A DNA stretch of 64,000 nucleotides from the NCBI GenBank assembly GCA_036396795.1, contig DASWKF010000085.1, forward strand, positions 1 to 64,000, read 5' to 3'. The notes below the pieces were generated by a model. That model was given only the letters and a program-made list of their open reading frames with translations. It was not told the DNA's origin and did no database searches. How positions within the stretch are numbered: position 1 is the stretch's first letter; each line of letters starts with the position of its first letter. Positions 27,043-34,991 of the stretch are shown one piece after another. Source of the DNA: JAHEEM01 sp036396795 (GTDB lineage: Bacteria > Pseudomonadota > Gammaproteobacteria > Steroidobacterales > Rariloculaceae). The position numbers and the translations under genes were made by a program.

Positions 27043-27398
27043 AGGCGAGGCCGGCTCGCCAAAGATCGAGCCGGTGACTTATTGCTCGGAGTTCTTACAG
27101 GTTCTTATCGAGTTCTTTCCTGTTCGCACCGAGCGGTATGCCCTTTATCTTCGCCTTCTCCCAGCTAGGCGATGTTATTCGTATGCCCTGCGAGTTCGCG
27201 GGGCTGAAGGGCCGCTACCCTAGCTTCCGAGTCAGTGCATTCTTTTGCATTTCCCTCGTCCGGTTTAAGATACCCTAACCGGTGGTCTCGGGTCCCCGAG
27301 AATTCACCATAATTCTTACGGTATCGGCTTGTGCCTCCGGCGCAAACTCCGTACTCTAGCCGACCATCCTATTGCCTGCCGCCGACCCGAGCCGCTTC
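27043..27398. promoter_or_regulatory. Divergent control region with phased repeats
   Basis: Gene-free stretch between the c-di-GMP gene and the PIMT gene, lower in GC than its surroundings. GTTCTT occurs at 27091, 27101 and 27112, followed by GTTCGC at 27122, so the copies lie about one helical turn apart. Closer to PIMT are two inverted repeats: CCGGTT/AACCGG (27260-27265 and 27277-27282) and CTCGGG/CCCGAG (27287-27292 and 27295-27300). Promoters for both flanking genes must lie here, but I see no strong -35/-10 pair. Confidence 0.5.
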
Positions 27399-28049
27399 AT
27401 GAACCTCGAATACGCTCGCTCGCAAATGCTTCGCCAGCAGATCCGTGCGTGGGAGGTGCTCGACGAGCAGGTCCTCGGAATCATGGGTCGAATTCCCCGG
27501 GAAGCCTTCGTGCCGGAGGCTTTTCGTGAGCTGGCTTTTGCCGACTTGGAGATCCCACTGGGGAACGGCCAGCAGATGATGACGCCCAAAATCGAGGGCC
27601 GTTTGCTGCAGTCCCTGCGGCTGCTTCCCGTGGACCGAGTGCTCGAGATCGGCACCGGAAGCGGCTTCCTGACGGCCTGTTTGGCCAATCTGGCCGAAAC
27701 CGTCGTCAGCGTCGAGGTTTTTCCCGAGTTCACCGATTCCGCGCGCGCGAAGCTCGAAAGCCTCGGCACGAGCAACGTCGAGCTCTCGACGGCAGATGCC
27801 TTGCGCCTCGAGTACGCGGACGAATTCGATGCGATTGCCCTCACCGCTTCCTTGCCGGAGCTCGACGAGTATTTCATCCGCATGCTTCGGCCCGGAGGTC
27901 GATTGTTCGCCGTGGTCGGCCGAGAGCCGATCATGGAGGCGCGGCTGATCACGCGGCACGCAAACGGTGAATGGACGCAACAGAGCCTATTTGAGACCGT
28001 CATCAAGTCGTTGCTCAATATCGAAGTGCGCGAACCTTTCGCCCTGTAG
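27399..28049 (+). CDS. Protein-L-isoaspartate O-methyltransferase family protein
   Basis: 216-residue SAM-dependent methyltransferase of the PIMT (Pcm) family. SAM motif I is VLEIGTGSGFLTA, preceded by the substrate-side RIPREAFVPE and PLGNGQQMMTP segments. It may repair isoaspartyl residues, although this tolC-linked subgroup often lacks direct evidence for that activity. The ATG at 27399 is preferred over an in-frame TTG at 27372 because the family begins with NLEYARSQMLRQQIR. The order PIMT, rhodanese, TolC recurs in gammaproteobacteria. Confidence 0.88.
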   Translation: MNLEYARSQMLRQQIRAWEVLDEQVLGIMGRIPREAFVPEAFRELAFADLEIPLGNGQQMMTPKIEGRLLQSLRLLPVDRVLEIGTGSGFLTACLANLAETVVSVEVFPEFTDSARAKLESLGTSNVELSTADALRLEYADEFDAIALTASLPELDEYFIRMLRPGGRLFAVVGREPIMEARLITRHANGEWTQQSLFETVIKSLLNIEVREPFAL

Positions 28050-28066
28050 GCGATCGAAACGGCATC

Positions 28067-28399
28067 ATGGCCGCCGTAGAAGAAGTCTCGCCGCGGAGCT
28101 TTTGCTCGCGCTGGCCAGACCACGAACGAGGCGAAGTCTTGTTGCTCGACGTGCGTGACCCTGCGGAGCTCGCGCTGGCAAGACTGCCGCAAGCCGTTCA
28201 CGTTCCCATGCGGGACATTCCCGCCCGTCTCGCCGAGCTCGACCCCGAACGACCCACCGTCGTCATGTGCCATACCGGCGTGCGCAGTAGACATGTCACC
28301 GGGTTTCTGTTAGCAAGCGGATTCAAGCAAGTCTACAACCTGGCAGGCGGTATCGATGCCTGGTCGACCGAACTAGATCCCAAAGTGCCGCGCTACTAG
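28067..28399 (+). CDS. Rhodanese-like sulfurtransferase
   Basis: 110-residue single-domain rhodanese. The catalytic cysteine lies in VVMCHTGVRSRH with a six-residue active-site loop, and LLLDVRDPAELALARLPQAVHVP provides the CH2A-type motif. It likely moves sulfane sulfur in the cytoplasm; the acceptor is unknown. It begins 17 nt after the PIMT gene and tolC follows closely, so they probably share a transcript. Confidence 0.93.
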   Translation: MAAVEEVSPRSFCSRWPDHERGEVLLLDVRDPAELALARLPQAVHVPMRDIPARLAELDPERPTVVMCHTGVRSRHVTGFLLASGFKQVYNLAGGIDAWSTELDPKVPRY

Positions 28400-28446
28400 C
28401 GCGACTCGTGCGAACCTTTGTCAGTCAAGTCAACGGCAGGTCGATA

Positions 28447-29877
28447 ATGAGCCCCAGAACCTCTTGTCCAATTCTTCTGCTCGCACTGACGGGCCTCGCG
28501 AGCTCAGTGGCCATCGCCGAGGATCTCATGGAGATATACCAGCGCGCGCTGCAGAGCGACCCGCTGATTCGTGAGTCGGAGGCAGTCTACCTCGCGACCC
28601 TGGAAACCAAGCCCCAGGCACGCAGCGGCATTCTGCCTTCCTTAAGCTTCAGCGCGGGAACGGGAACCTCAAACTCGATAGACCCCAACAGACCGACCAA
28701 CTTCGCAACCGGAGAGGTCGATCCGAATATCTTGTCGACCGAGCAGGACCGCGACTCGTCGAGCTGGTCGGTGAGCCTGAGTCAGACGCTGTTCGATTGG
28801 GGGCAGTTCTTGACGCTGAGACAGGCCGACAAGATCGTTGCGCAAGCCGAGATCGACTATCAAGTGGCCCGGCAGGACCTGCTCGTGCGGGTGGCCGGCA
28901 CGTATTTCCTGGTGCTGGCGGCCGTGGACACGCTCGCCTCCGAGCAGGCGGCCCGTGAAGCCATCGGGCGGCAGCTCGAGCAGGCGCAGAGACGTTTCGA
29001 GGTCGGATTGATCGCAATCACCGACGTTCAGGAAGCTCAGGCAGGCTACGATCAGGCCGTCGCCGCTGAGATCGCGGCGCAGCAGAATCTCGCGACGACG
29101 GAGGAGTTTCTGCGCGAGATTGTCGGCGAATACGAGGATGAGCTCGCGCCGCCGGCGGAGACGTTCCCGCTGGAATCACCCGATCCGGCAAGCGTCCAGG
29201 CCTGGGTCGATCGGGCCTTGCAGCAGAACCTGACGCTCATGGCGAACCGGCTGTCGGCCGAGATCACGCAAGACGACATCTCGATCCTGCGCAGCGCACG
29301 CCTGCCGAGTATCAATCTCTCCGGAACGCTCGGCGAAAACTCCAACGAAACGACGCGACTCAACAACTTGCTCGAAAACGCACCATGCTTCCAGGATCCA
29401 CCTTGCCCGCTGACCGAGATCACGTCGATGTCGGACTCCGAGTCGTACAGCGTTTCGCTGAACCTACGCGTGCCGATCTACACCGGCGGTTTCAATTCTT
29501 CACGGATTCAGCAAGCCGTCTACCAGCACCGCGCCTCATTGGAGGCGCTGGAGCGCATTGCCAGGCAGACGGAAAGGGAAGCGCGCGATGCGTACTTGAG
29601 CGTCATCTCGGAGATCTCCCGTGTTCGCGCCCTGCGTCAAGCCGTAGAGTCTTCGCGAACGGCGCTGCGGGCGACCGAGGCGGGATTCGAGGTCGGCACG
29701 CGAACGACGGTCGACGTGCTGGTGTCGCAGAACAATCTGCGACAGGCCGAAACGACCTATGCCCGCAGTCGCTACGACTACATACTCAACGTGCTGCGGC
29801 TCAAGCTCGCAGCCGGTAGTCTATCGATCGCGGATATCGAGGAGGTCAATCAATGGCTCGACGACTCCAGCGGCTAG
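28447..29877 (+). CDS. tolC: TolC-family outer-membrane efflux channel
   Basis: 476-residue outer-membrane protein that forms the exit duct for type I secretion and RND/ABC efflux. A signal peptide covers about residues 1-24 (ending VAIAED). Two OEP repeats follow, each with a long coiled-coil alpha-hairpin; the first contains SVSLSQTLFDWGQ and the second SVSLNLRVPIYTGG, both typical TolC strand motifs. The ATG at 28447 is chosen because it places the signal peptide at the N-terminus. No inner-membrane efflux partner is adjacent; hldE is convergent, 7 nt away. Confidence 0.94.
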   Translation: MSPRTSCPILLLALTGLASSVAIAEDLMEIYQRALQSDPLIRESEAVYLATLETKPQARSGILPSLSFSAGTGTSNSIDPNRPTNFATGEVDPNILSTEQDRDSSSWSVSLSQTLFDWGQFLTLRQADKIVAQAEIDYQVARQDLLVRVAGTYFLVLAAVDTLASEQAAREAIGRQLEQAQRRFEVGLIAITDVQEAQAGYDQAVAAEIAAQQNLATTEEFLREIVGEYEDELAPPAETFPLESPDPASVQAWVDRALQQNLTLMANRLSAEITQDDISILRSARLPSINLSGTLGENSNETTRLNNLLENAPCFQDPPCPLTEITSMSDSESYSVSLNLRVPIYTGGFNSSRIQQAVYQHRASLEALERIARQTEREARDAYLSVISEISRVRALRQAVESSRTALRATEAGFEVGTRTTVDVLVSQNNLRQAETTYARSRYDYILNVLRLKLAAGSLSIADIEEVNQWLDDSSG

Positions 29878-29884
29878 GAGCCAT

Positions 29885-31306
29885 CTAAGGTTTGCGGATC
29901 GCCTCTATTACTGCGGACGTCGAGCGGCCTTCGCGCAGGCGTAAGATGCGCACTTCGCCGCCGTTGGCGATCACCGCGCTGCCGCCGGCGACTTCACCCG
30001 GCTGGTAGTCGCCGCCCTTTACCAACACGTCCGGCAGCAGCCGCTCTATGAGCGCGGCGGGGGTGTCCTCGCTGAAGGGCACGACCCAGTCGACCGCCGC
30101 CAATCCGGCGAGCACCGCCATTCGATCCGCCAGCGCGTTGATCGGCCGGCTCGCGCCTTTCAGGCGAGACACCGAGTCGTCGTCGTTGACCGCGACGATC
30201 AGCCGGTCCCCGAGGCCTTTGGCTTCCTCGAGATACCCGACATGGCCCGCGTGAAGGATGTCGAAGCAGCCATTGGTCATGACGATGCGCTCTCCCCGCA
30301 GCTTCGCCTGCGCGACGAGCTCGGCCGCCTCCGACTCGCTCACGAGCCCGCCGCCCCCCGAACCTCGCCGGTGCAACGCCAGGCGCAGCTCCGACGGTGT
30401 GACGCCCGCGACGCCGATCTTCCTGACCACGAGCCCGGCGCCGAGATTCGCGAGCGCGGCCGCTTCCTCGAGAGACAGGCCGCCGCCCATGCCGGCAGCC
30501 ATGAGCGCGATTACGGTATCGCCGGCGCCCGTCACGTCGAACACTTCGCGGGCTTCGGCGGCCAGGGAAATCGGCGGTTCGTCCGCGCAGAACAAGGTCA
30601 TGCCTCTTGCGCCGCGTGTCACCAGCAGCGCTTCGAGGTCGAGCTGCGCCCGCAGCGCTTCCCCGAGGCTCTCGAACTCCGCCTCGCCGGCCCATTGGCC
30701 CGCGACCGCGGCGAACTCGCTCTGGTTCGGCGTCAACACGCTGGCGCCGCGGTAGCGCTGAAAATCGACGCCTTTCGGATCAACGAGCACTCGGCGCGCA
30801 CGGGCGCCGCAATGCGCCACGATCTCTTCGACTCGGCTCAAGGTTCCTTTACCGTAGTCGGACAGAACTACGATATCGGCGTCGGCGACGGCCGCGGCAA
30901 AGAGATCCGCGAAAGCTCCGCCCGCCGCCTCGAGCGAGCTCTCGTGGTCCATGCGTATGAGCTGCTGGTTGCGCGACAAAACGCGAATCTTGTTGATCGT
31001 CGGCAGATCGGCGGCCCTGTGAAAGCGGCAGGCCACGCCGTGATCCTGCAGCAGCGTCGCGAGCTGAGCGCCGCGATCGTCGGCTCCGACGATCGCGGCC
31101 AGCGTCACTCGGGCCCCCAGGGTCGCGAGATTGAGCGCCACGTTCGCCGCGCCCCCCGGACGCCGCTCGGTCCGTTGAGTTCTGACCACCGGCACGGGCG
31201 CTTCCGGGGAAATACGCTTGGTCTCACCGAACCAGTATTCGTCGAGCATTGCGTCGCCGGCAACGAGAACCTTGAGCGACGAGAAATCAGGAATGGCGAG
31301 CGTCAA
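29885..31306 (-). CDS. hldE: Bifunctional heptose kinase/adenylyltransferase HldE
   Basis: 473-residue enzyme for ADP-L-glycero-D-manno-heptose of the LPS inner core. Residues about 1-315 form the PfkB-type D-beta-D-heptose 7-phosphate kinase, with GDAMLDEYWFG, GGAANVALN and DVTGAGDTVIAL. Residues about 340-473 form the nucleotidyltransferase, with TNGCFDILHAGHVGYL. Translation begins at a TTG in this reading. A TAGAAT -10-like box is visible about 30 nt upstream on the minus strand, without a clear -35. The gene shows that the organism makes heptose-containing LPS. Confidence 0.97.
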   Translation of the reverse strand: MTLAIPDFSSLKVLVAGDAMLDEYWFGETKRISPEAPVPVVRTQRTERRPGGAANVALNLATLGARVTLAAIVGADDRGAQLATLLQDHGVACRFHRAADLPTINKIRVLSRNQQLIRMDHESSLEAAGGAFADLFAAAVADADIVVLSDYGKGTLSRVEEIVAHCGARARRVLVDPKGVDFQRYRGASVLTPNQSEFAAVAGQWAGEAEFESLGEALRAQLDLEALLVTRGARGMTLFCADEPPISLAAEAREVFDVTGAGDTVIALMAAGMGGGLSLEEAAALANLGAGLVVRKIGVAGVTPSELRLALHRRGSGGGGLVSESEAAELVAQAKLRGERIVMTNGCFDILHAGHVGYLEEAKGLGDRLIVAVNDDDSVSRLKGASRPINALADRMAVLAGLAAVDWVVPFSEDTPAALIERLLPDVLVKGGDYQPGEVAGGSAVIANGGEVRILRLREGRSTSAVIEAIRKP

Positions 31307-31371
31307 TGGCGTCCGGGGGCTGACTGAGACCGGCGTTATTCTAGCGTGATTCGAGAGGGGATCGAGGGGCC

Positions 31372-31416
31372 AAAAAAAAGGTCCGCCCCTGATCGAGTTC
31401 GATCGAGGAGCGGACC
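31372..31416 (-). terminator. Rho-independent terminator of the nrdJ operon
   Basis: On the minus strand GGTCCGCTCC pairs with GGGGCGGACC across a loop of about 17 nt and is followed by eight T residues. It lies 50 nt after the nrdJb stop codon and clearly ends the nrdJa-nrdJb transcript before hldE. Confidence 0.93.
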
Positions 31417-31467
31417 AACGGCGGACTGTTGCGAGCGCCGATCGCCCGCTGTCTCACGACCCGGGCG

Positions 31468-32172
31468 TCAGCCGCATTTCGAGTAACCGCAGTTCAGACA
31501 GGTCATGCAGCCGTCGAGCATGACGGTGGCAGCCGTGCTGCACTTGCTGCAAAGCTGAGCTCCTTCGGGGAAGCTGCTTTTCGCAAACGCATCCTTTTGA
31601 CCGCCGCGTGCGTCGAACTCCGCGCGTTTTTCCGCTAGAAAGCTCTTCTGACTATTGCTCAGACCGGGGTCCTTCAGCAAGCCAATCTGGATCAGATGCT
31701 TCTCGACGATGTGCCCGAGCTCCGCGATGATCGACGGCATGAATCTCCCACCCGGTTGCCAGTAGCCGCCGCGCGGATCGAATACGGCCTTGAGCTCATC
31801 GACGAGAAAGGTGACGTCGCCGCCCTTTCTGAAAACCGCGGACATGATGCGCGTCAGCGCCACTATCCATTGGTAGTGATCGAGGTTCTTCGAGTTGATG
31901 AAGATCTCGAAAGGCCTGCGCTGTTCGTGCGGTGTGCCCTCGTTGAGGACGATGTCGTTGATCGTGACGTACATCGCATGATCCGAGACCGGAGTCTTGA
32001 CCTTATAAGTAGATCCGATGAGCATCTCCGGACGTTCGAGCTTCTCGTGCATCCGAATGACTTTCGGCTCATCCGCCGGAACCTCGACGGCCGCAAGCGA
32101 TGATGGGCGCTGGGGCGTGTCGACGGCCACCATGTACTTGACGATCTTTCCGTCCATTCTTATTCGTGTCAT
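31468..32172 (-). CDS. nrdJb: Class II ribonucleotide reductase, C-terminal subunit NrdJb
   Basis: 234-residue TSCPD-domain protein corresponding to the C-terminal part of B12-dependent ribonucleotide reductase, encoded separately as in Pseudomonas. The central TSCPD-like region includes GGDVTFLVDELKAVFDPRGG. The C-terminal cysteine cluster, CSKCSTAATVMLDG followed by CMTCLNCGYSKCG, probably supplies the reducing thiols and a metal site. The ATG lies one base after the stop of a 53-codon ORF that separates it from nrdJa. Confidence 0.93.
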   Translation of the reverse strand: MTRIRMDGKIVKYMVAVDTPQRPSSLAAVEVPADEPKVIRMHEKLERPEMLIGSTYKVKTPVSDHAMYVTINDIVLNEGTPHEQRRPFEIFINSKNLDHYQWIVALTRIMSAVFRKGGDVTFLVDELKAVFDPRGGYWQPGGRFMPSIIAELGHIVEKHLIQIGLLKDPGLSNSQKSFLAEKRAEFDARGGQKDAFAKSSFPEGAQLCSKCSTAATVMLDGCMTCLNCGYSKCG

Positions 32173-32173
32173 T

Positions 32174-32335
32174 TCATTGCTCTCTAAAAGGAGGGCCCTT
32201 CGGGCCGCTCATGCCGCCCCGCTTCAGCATGGCACGCAGAATCTTGAGCCATCTCGAGGACTCATTCTCCATATGCCAAAAGTGTCGCCTTTCGCGTTGT
32301 GCGTCCTTGTACGCAGTGGGTCGGTTCGGTCTCAT
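32174..32335 (-). CDS. Hypothetical 53-residue protein between nrdJa and nrdJb
   Basis: The ATG lies 3 nt after the nrdJa stop, and its stop is one base before the nrdJb start, so the ORF fills the interval exactly. The product is basic, with an N-terminal RPNRPTAYKDAQRERRHF, a central SSRWLKILRAMLKRGG amphipathic helix-like segment and a GPKGPPFREQ tail. I recognise no family. Tight packing and the AGAGAG ribosome-binding sequence for nrdJb near its end argue that it is translated. It could instead be a coupling leader for nrdJb. Confidence 0.6.
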   Translation of the reverse strand: MRPNRPTAYKDAQRERRHFWHMENESSRWLKILRAMLKRGGMSGPKGPPFREQ

Positions 32336-32338
32336 GCC

Positions 32339-34486
32339 TCAAAACTTCCCGTAATACCCTTCCTTGAGTGCGTCGAACAGATTGGCCGCGCTGTGAATCT
32401 CGCCGTCGTATTCGATCTCGTCATCGCCCTTCGCTTCGACGACGCTGCCGTCGTCGAGCGTGAAGCGGTAAGTCGTGTTCTTCAGATCCTTCTCTTTCAC
32501 GAGGACGCCCTGGAAGGCTTCCGGGTTGAATCTGAAGGTCGTGCATCCCTTGAGGCCCTTCTCATAGGCGTATAGGTAGATGTCCTTGAAGTCATCGTAG
32601 GGATAGTCGGTCGGGACGTTCGCGGTCTTCGAGATCGACGAGTCGATCCAGATCTGAGCGGCAGCTTGGATGTCCACGTGCTCCCGGGGCAAGATGTCCT
32701 CGGAGCTGACGAAATACTCCGGAAGCGCCTGCGCGGGCCCGGTACCGCCCGGTTTCGCCTGCGACGACACGAGCTCGCGGTATGCCAGCAGCTCGAACGA
32801 GTAGACGTCCACTTTCTCCTTGGATTTCTTCCCTCGCTGTATCACGTTCCTGAAATAGTGATGTGCAAACGACGGCTCTATGCCGTTGCTCACGTTGTTC
32901 GCCAGCGACAGTGCGATGGTGCCGGTCGGCGCTATCGAGCTGTGATGCGTGAAACGCGCGCCTTCATGGCTCAGCTGCTCGACAAGCACCGGAGCCACCG
33001 TCGCAAGCCGCGCCATGTAGCGGCTATATCTCGCGTGCAGCACGCGGCCGGGAATCCCGTCGCCGACTCGCCAACCGTCCTGCTTCATCTCCGGGCGCTT
33101 ACGCAGCATTTCCTCCGTCACGCTGAATTCCTCGAGCAGCAGCGGCGCCGGCCCCTTCTCTCTGGCGAGCTCCAGACCCATCTCCCAACCTGCGATCGCG
33201 AGCTCCCGCGAGACTTCCTCCGTGAATCTCACGGACTCGGGCGATCCGTAGCGCATACCGAGCAGCGTGATTGCGGATCCGAGCCCGAGAAATCCCATGC
33301 CGTGACGGCGCTTTCGCACGATCTCCTCGCGCTGCGCGCTCAGCGGTAATCCGTTGATCTCGACGACGTTGTCCAGCATCCGGGTGAAGACGCGCACGAC
33401 CTCGCGATACTCTTCCCAATCGAAGCGCGCCACATCCGTGAACGGATCGAGGACGAACTTCGTCAGGTTGATCGAGCCCAGAAGGCACGCGCCATAGGCG
33501 GGAAGCGGCTGCTCTCCGCAAGGATTGGTCGCGCGGATGTTCTCGCACCACCAGTTGTTGTTGTGCTCGTTGACGCGATCGATGAGCACGAAGCCCGGCT
33601 CGGCGAAATCGTAGGTGGACGACATGATCACGTCCCACAGCCGTCGAGCCGGGATCTCCTTGTAGATCCGGCATGCGACCAAGCCGTCCGGATTGCAGAC
33701 GTAGCCTTCGGTCGTCGGCCACTCCCGCCAGATCACTTGGCTCGAGTCGCTCAAATCGATGCCGTCCTCCTCCGCTTCGCTGGGCGTCAGCGGGAAAGCC
33801 AACGGCCACGTGCGCTCCTCGTGGACCGCGCGCATGAATTCGTCGGTGATCAACAGCGACAGGTTGAAGTTTCGCAGCCTGCCGTCCTCACGCTTGGCGC
33901 GGATGAATTCCATCGAGTCGGGGTGACCGACGTCGAAGGTGCCCATTTGCGCGCCGCGGCGACCGCCAGCGGACGACACCGTGAAACACATCTTGTCGTA
34001 GATGTCCATGAAGGAGAGGGGCCCCGACGTGTGCGCGCCGGCACCGGACACATAGGCGCCACGGGGCCGCAACGTCGAGAACTCGTAGCCGATGCCACAG
34101 CCGGCCTTGAGCGTCAGGCCGGCTTCGTGAACCTTGTCGAGAATATCGTGCATCGAGTCGCCGATGGTTCCGGAAACCGTGCAGTTGATCGTCGAGGTCG
34201 CCGGCTTGTGCGCTTCGGCGCCCGCGTTCGACATGATCCGGCCCGCCGGTATCGCGCCCCGCTGCAGCGCCCAGACGAAGCGCTCGTACCAATACTCGCG
34301 CTTGACGGGTTCCTCGACCCTTGCCAGCGCCTTGGCCACCCTTTCGTAGGTACCCTGCAGGTCCTTGTCCACCGGCTCACCGGACTTGCTCTTGAGCCGG
34401 TACTTCGTATCCCAGATGCACGCGGAGGCTTCTTGCAAGGGCAGGTCCGAAACCCTAGTCGCCTTCAGTTCAACCGCTGTTTTCAT
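32339..34486 (-). CDS. nrdJa: Class II (B12-dependent) ribonucleotide reductase catalytic subunit NrdJa
   Basis: 715-residue adenosylcobalamin-dependent reductase that makes deoxyribonucleotides independently of oxygen. The active-site NPCGEQPLPAYG contains the radical Cys and acid-base Asn and Glu. The glycyl-free architecture and the GCGIGYEFSTLRPRG segment with CTVSGTIGDS are typical of NrdJ. The ATG at 34486 starts the conserved KTAVELKATRVSDLP; an extra 17 codons upstream look unconserved. The C-terminal functions are carried by nrdJb. Transcription is from a TTGACA-type promoter with an NrdR box. Confidence 0.96.
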   Translation of the reverse strand: MKTAVELKATRVSDLPLQEASACIWDTKYRLKSKSGEPVDKDLQGTYERVAKALARVEEPVKREYWYERFVWALQRGAIPAGRIMSNAGAEAHKPATSTINCTVSGTIGDSMHDILDKVHEAGLTLKAGCGIGYEFSTLRPRGAYVSGAGAHTSGPLSFMDIYDKMCFTVSSAGGRRGAQMGTFDVGHPDSMEFIRAKREDGRLRNFNLSLLITDEFMRAVHEERTWPLAFPLTPSEAEEDGIDLSDSSQVIWREWPTTEGYVCNPDGLVACRIYKEIPARRLWDVIMSSTYDFAEPGFVLIDRVNEHNNNWWCENIRATNPCGEQPLPAYGACLLGSINLTKFVLDPFTDVARFDWEEYREVVRVFTRMLDNVVEINGLPLSAQREEIVRKRRHGMGFLGLGSAITLLGMRYGSPESVRFTEEVSRELAIAGWEMGLELAREKGPAPLLLEEFSVTEEMLRKRPEMKQDGWRVGDGIPGRVLHARYSRYMARLATVAPVLVEQLSHEGARFTHHSSIAPTGTIALSLANNVSNGIEPSFAHHYFRNVIQRGKKSKEKVDVYSFELLAYRELVSSQAKPGGTGPAQALPEYFVSSEDILPREHVDIQAAAQIWIDSSISKTANVPTDYPYDDFKDIYLYAYEKGLKGCTTFRFNPEAFQGVLVKEKDLKNTTYRFTLDDGSVVEAKGDDEIEYDGEIHSAANLFDALKEGYYGKF

Positions 34487-34711
34487 CTTCAGTGCCCCAA
34501 AACCACTCGTCCGTCGACCGACCTGATTCAGCAGCAATACACCCGAGAGACACCCCCTGAGGTGAGCCCTGTCGTGGCGGTTTGCAAGCGTGAATCCCCC
34601 CCCTCAGGCGAGCCCGGAGGCTGCCTGTTCTCTCGTTATGAAGCTAAGATCGCGACACAAGATATTGTGCCGGGACCCTTGTAGAGTAGGCCCAGGATTC
34701 GTCAGTGTCAA
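34487..34711 (-). promoter_or_regulatory. nrdJ promoter, NrdR box and repeat-containing leader
   Basis: Read on the minus strand. A perfect -35 TTGACA (34706-34711) lies 17 nt from a -10-like TACTCT (34683-34688). Just downstream, 34655-34670 is GCACAATATCTTGTGT, which fits the NrdR consensus ACACWATATATWGTGT at 14 of 16 positions, placed to block initiation; only one box is visible, whereas NrdR usually binds a pair. The remaining leader of about 190 nt contains two similar 17-mers (34553-34569 and 34599-34615) that could pair through CCTGAGG/CCTCAGG. I see no B12 box. Confidence 0.72.
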
Positions 34712-34919
34712 GGCCTGATGGTAAGTCGGAAGGATTATATAAATCTTTATAATACAGTTGTTTATAGATTTATCTTGTAGGTGTATCGAATTATTTTACG
34801 CTTACCCGAGGATCCGCCGCGATTTCTGGACGACCACCATATGTTGTATTCGGCCGTCCCCAGTCAATCCCCGCGCCCCCCACAAGAAACCCACAGCTTT
34901 GCGCAGGCTCGCGGGACGG
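34712..34919. other. AT-rich divergent spacer between nrdJa and hsp20
   Basis: Gene-free. The stretch 34730-34800 is strikingly AT-rich for this window and contains a perfect 8-bp inverted repeat, ATAAATCT (34739-34746) and AGATTTAT (34766-34773), with 19 nt between the arms. I see no ORF with conserved features here; the in-frame extension of hsp20 through this region is not believable. Confidence 0.55.
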
Positions 34920-34948
34920 CTTGAAAACGATTCGGCGGTCCCCATCAT
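34920..34948 (+). promoter_or_regulatory. Sigma-32 (RpoH)-type heat-shock promoter
   Basis: CTTGAAA at 34920-34926 and CCCATCAT at 34941-34948, separated by 14 nt, closely match the RpoH consensus CTTGAAA-N(11-16)-CCCATNT. It lies about 45 nt upstream of the hsp20 ATG, on the same strand. Confidence 0.8.
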
Positions 34949-34991
34949 ATTGTCCAAGTCGATTTCGCACACACTCAGGAGAGCTAAGCCA

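Noticed and set aside
34487..34680. Cobalamin riboswitch upstream of nrdJa
   Set aside because: It would suit a B12-dependent enzyme, but I find neither the B12 box nor the GCCACTG core in the leader.
34758..34991. N-terminal extension of hsp20 by 78 codons
   Set aside because: The extension crosses the AT-rich spacer and the sigma-32 promoter, and the family begins at the ATG at 34992.
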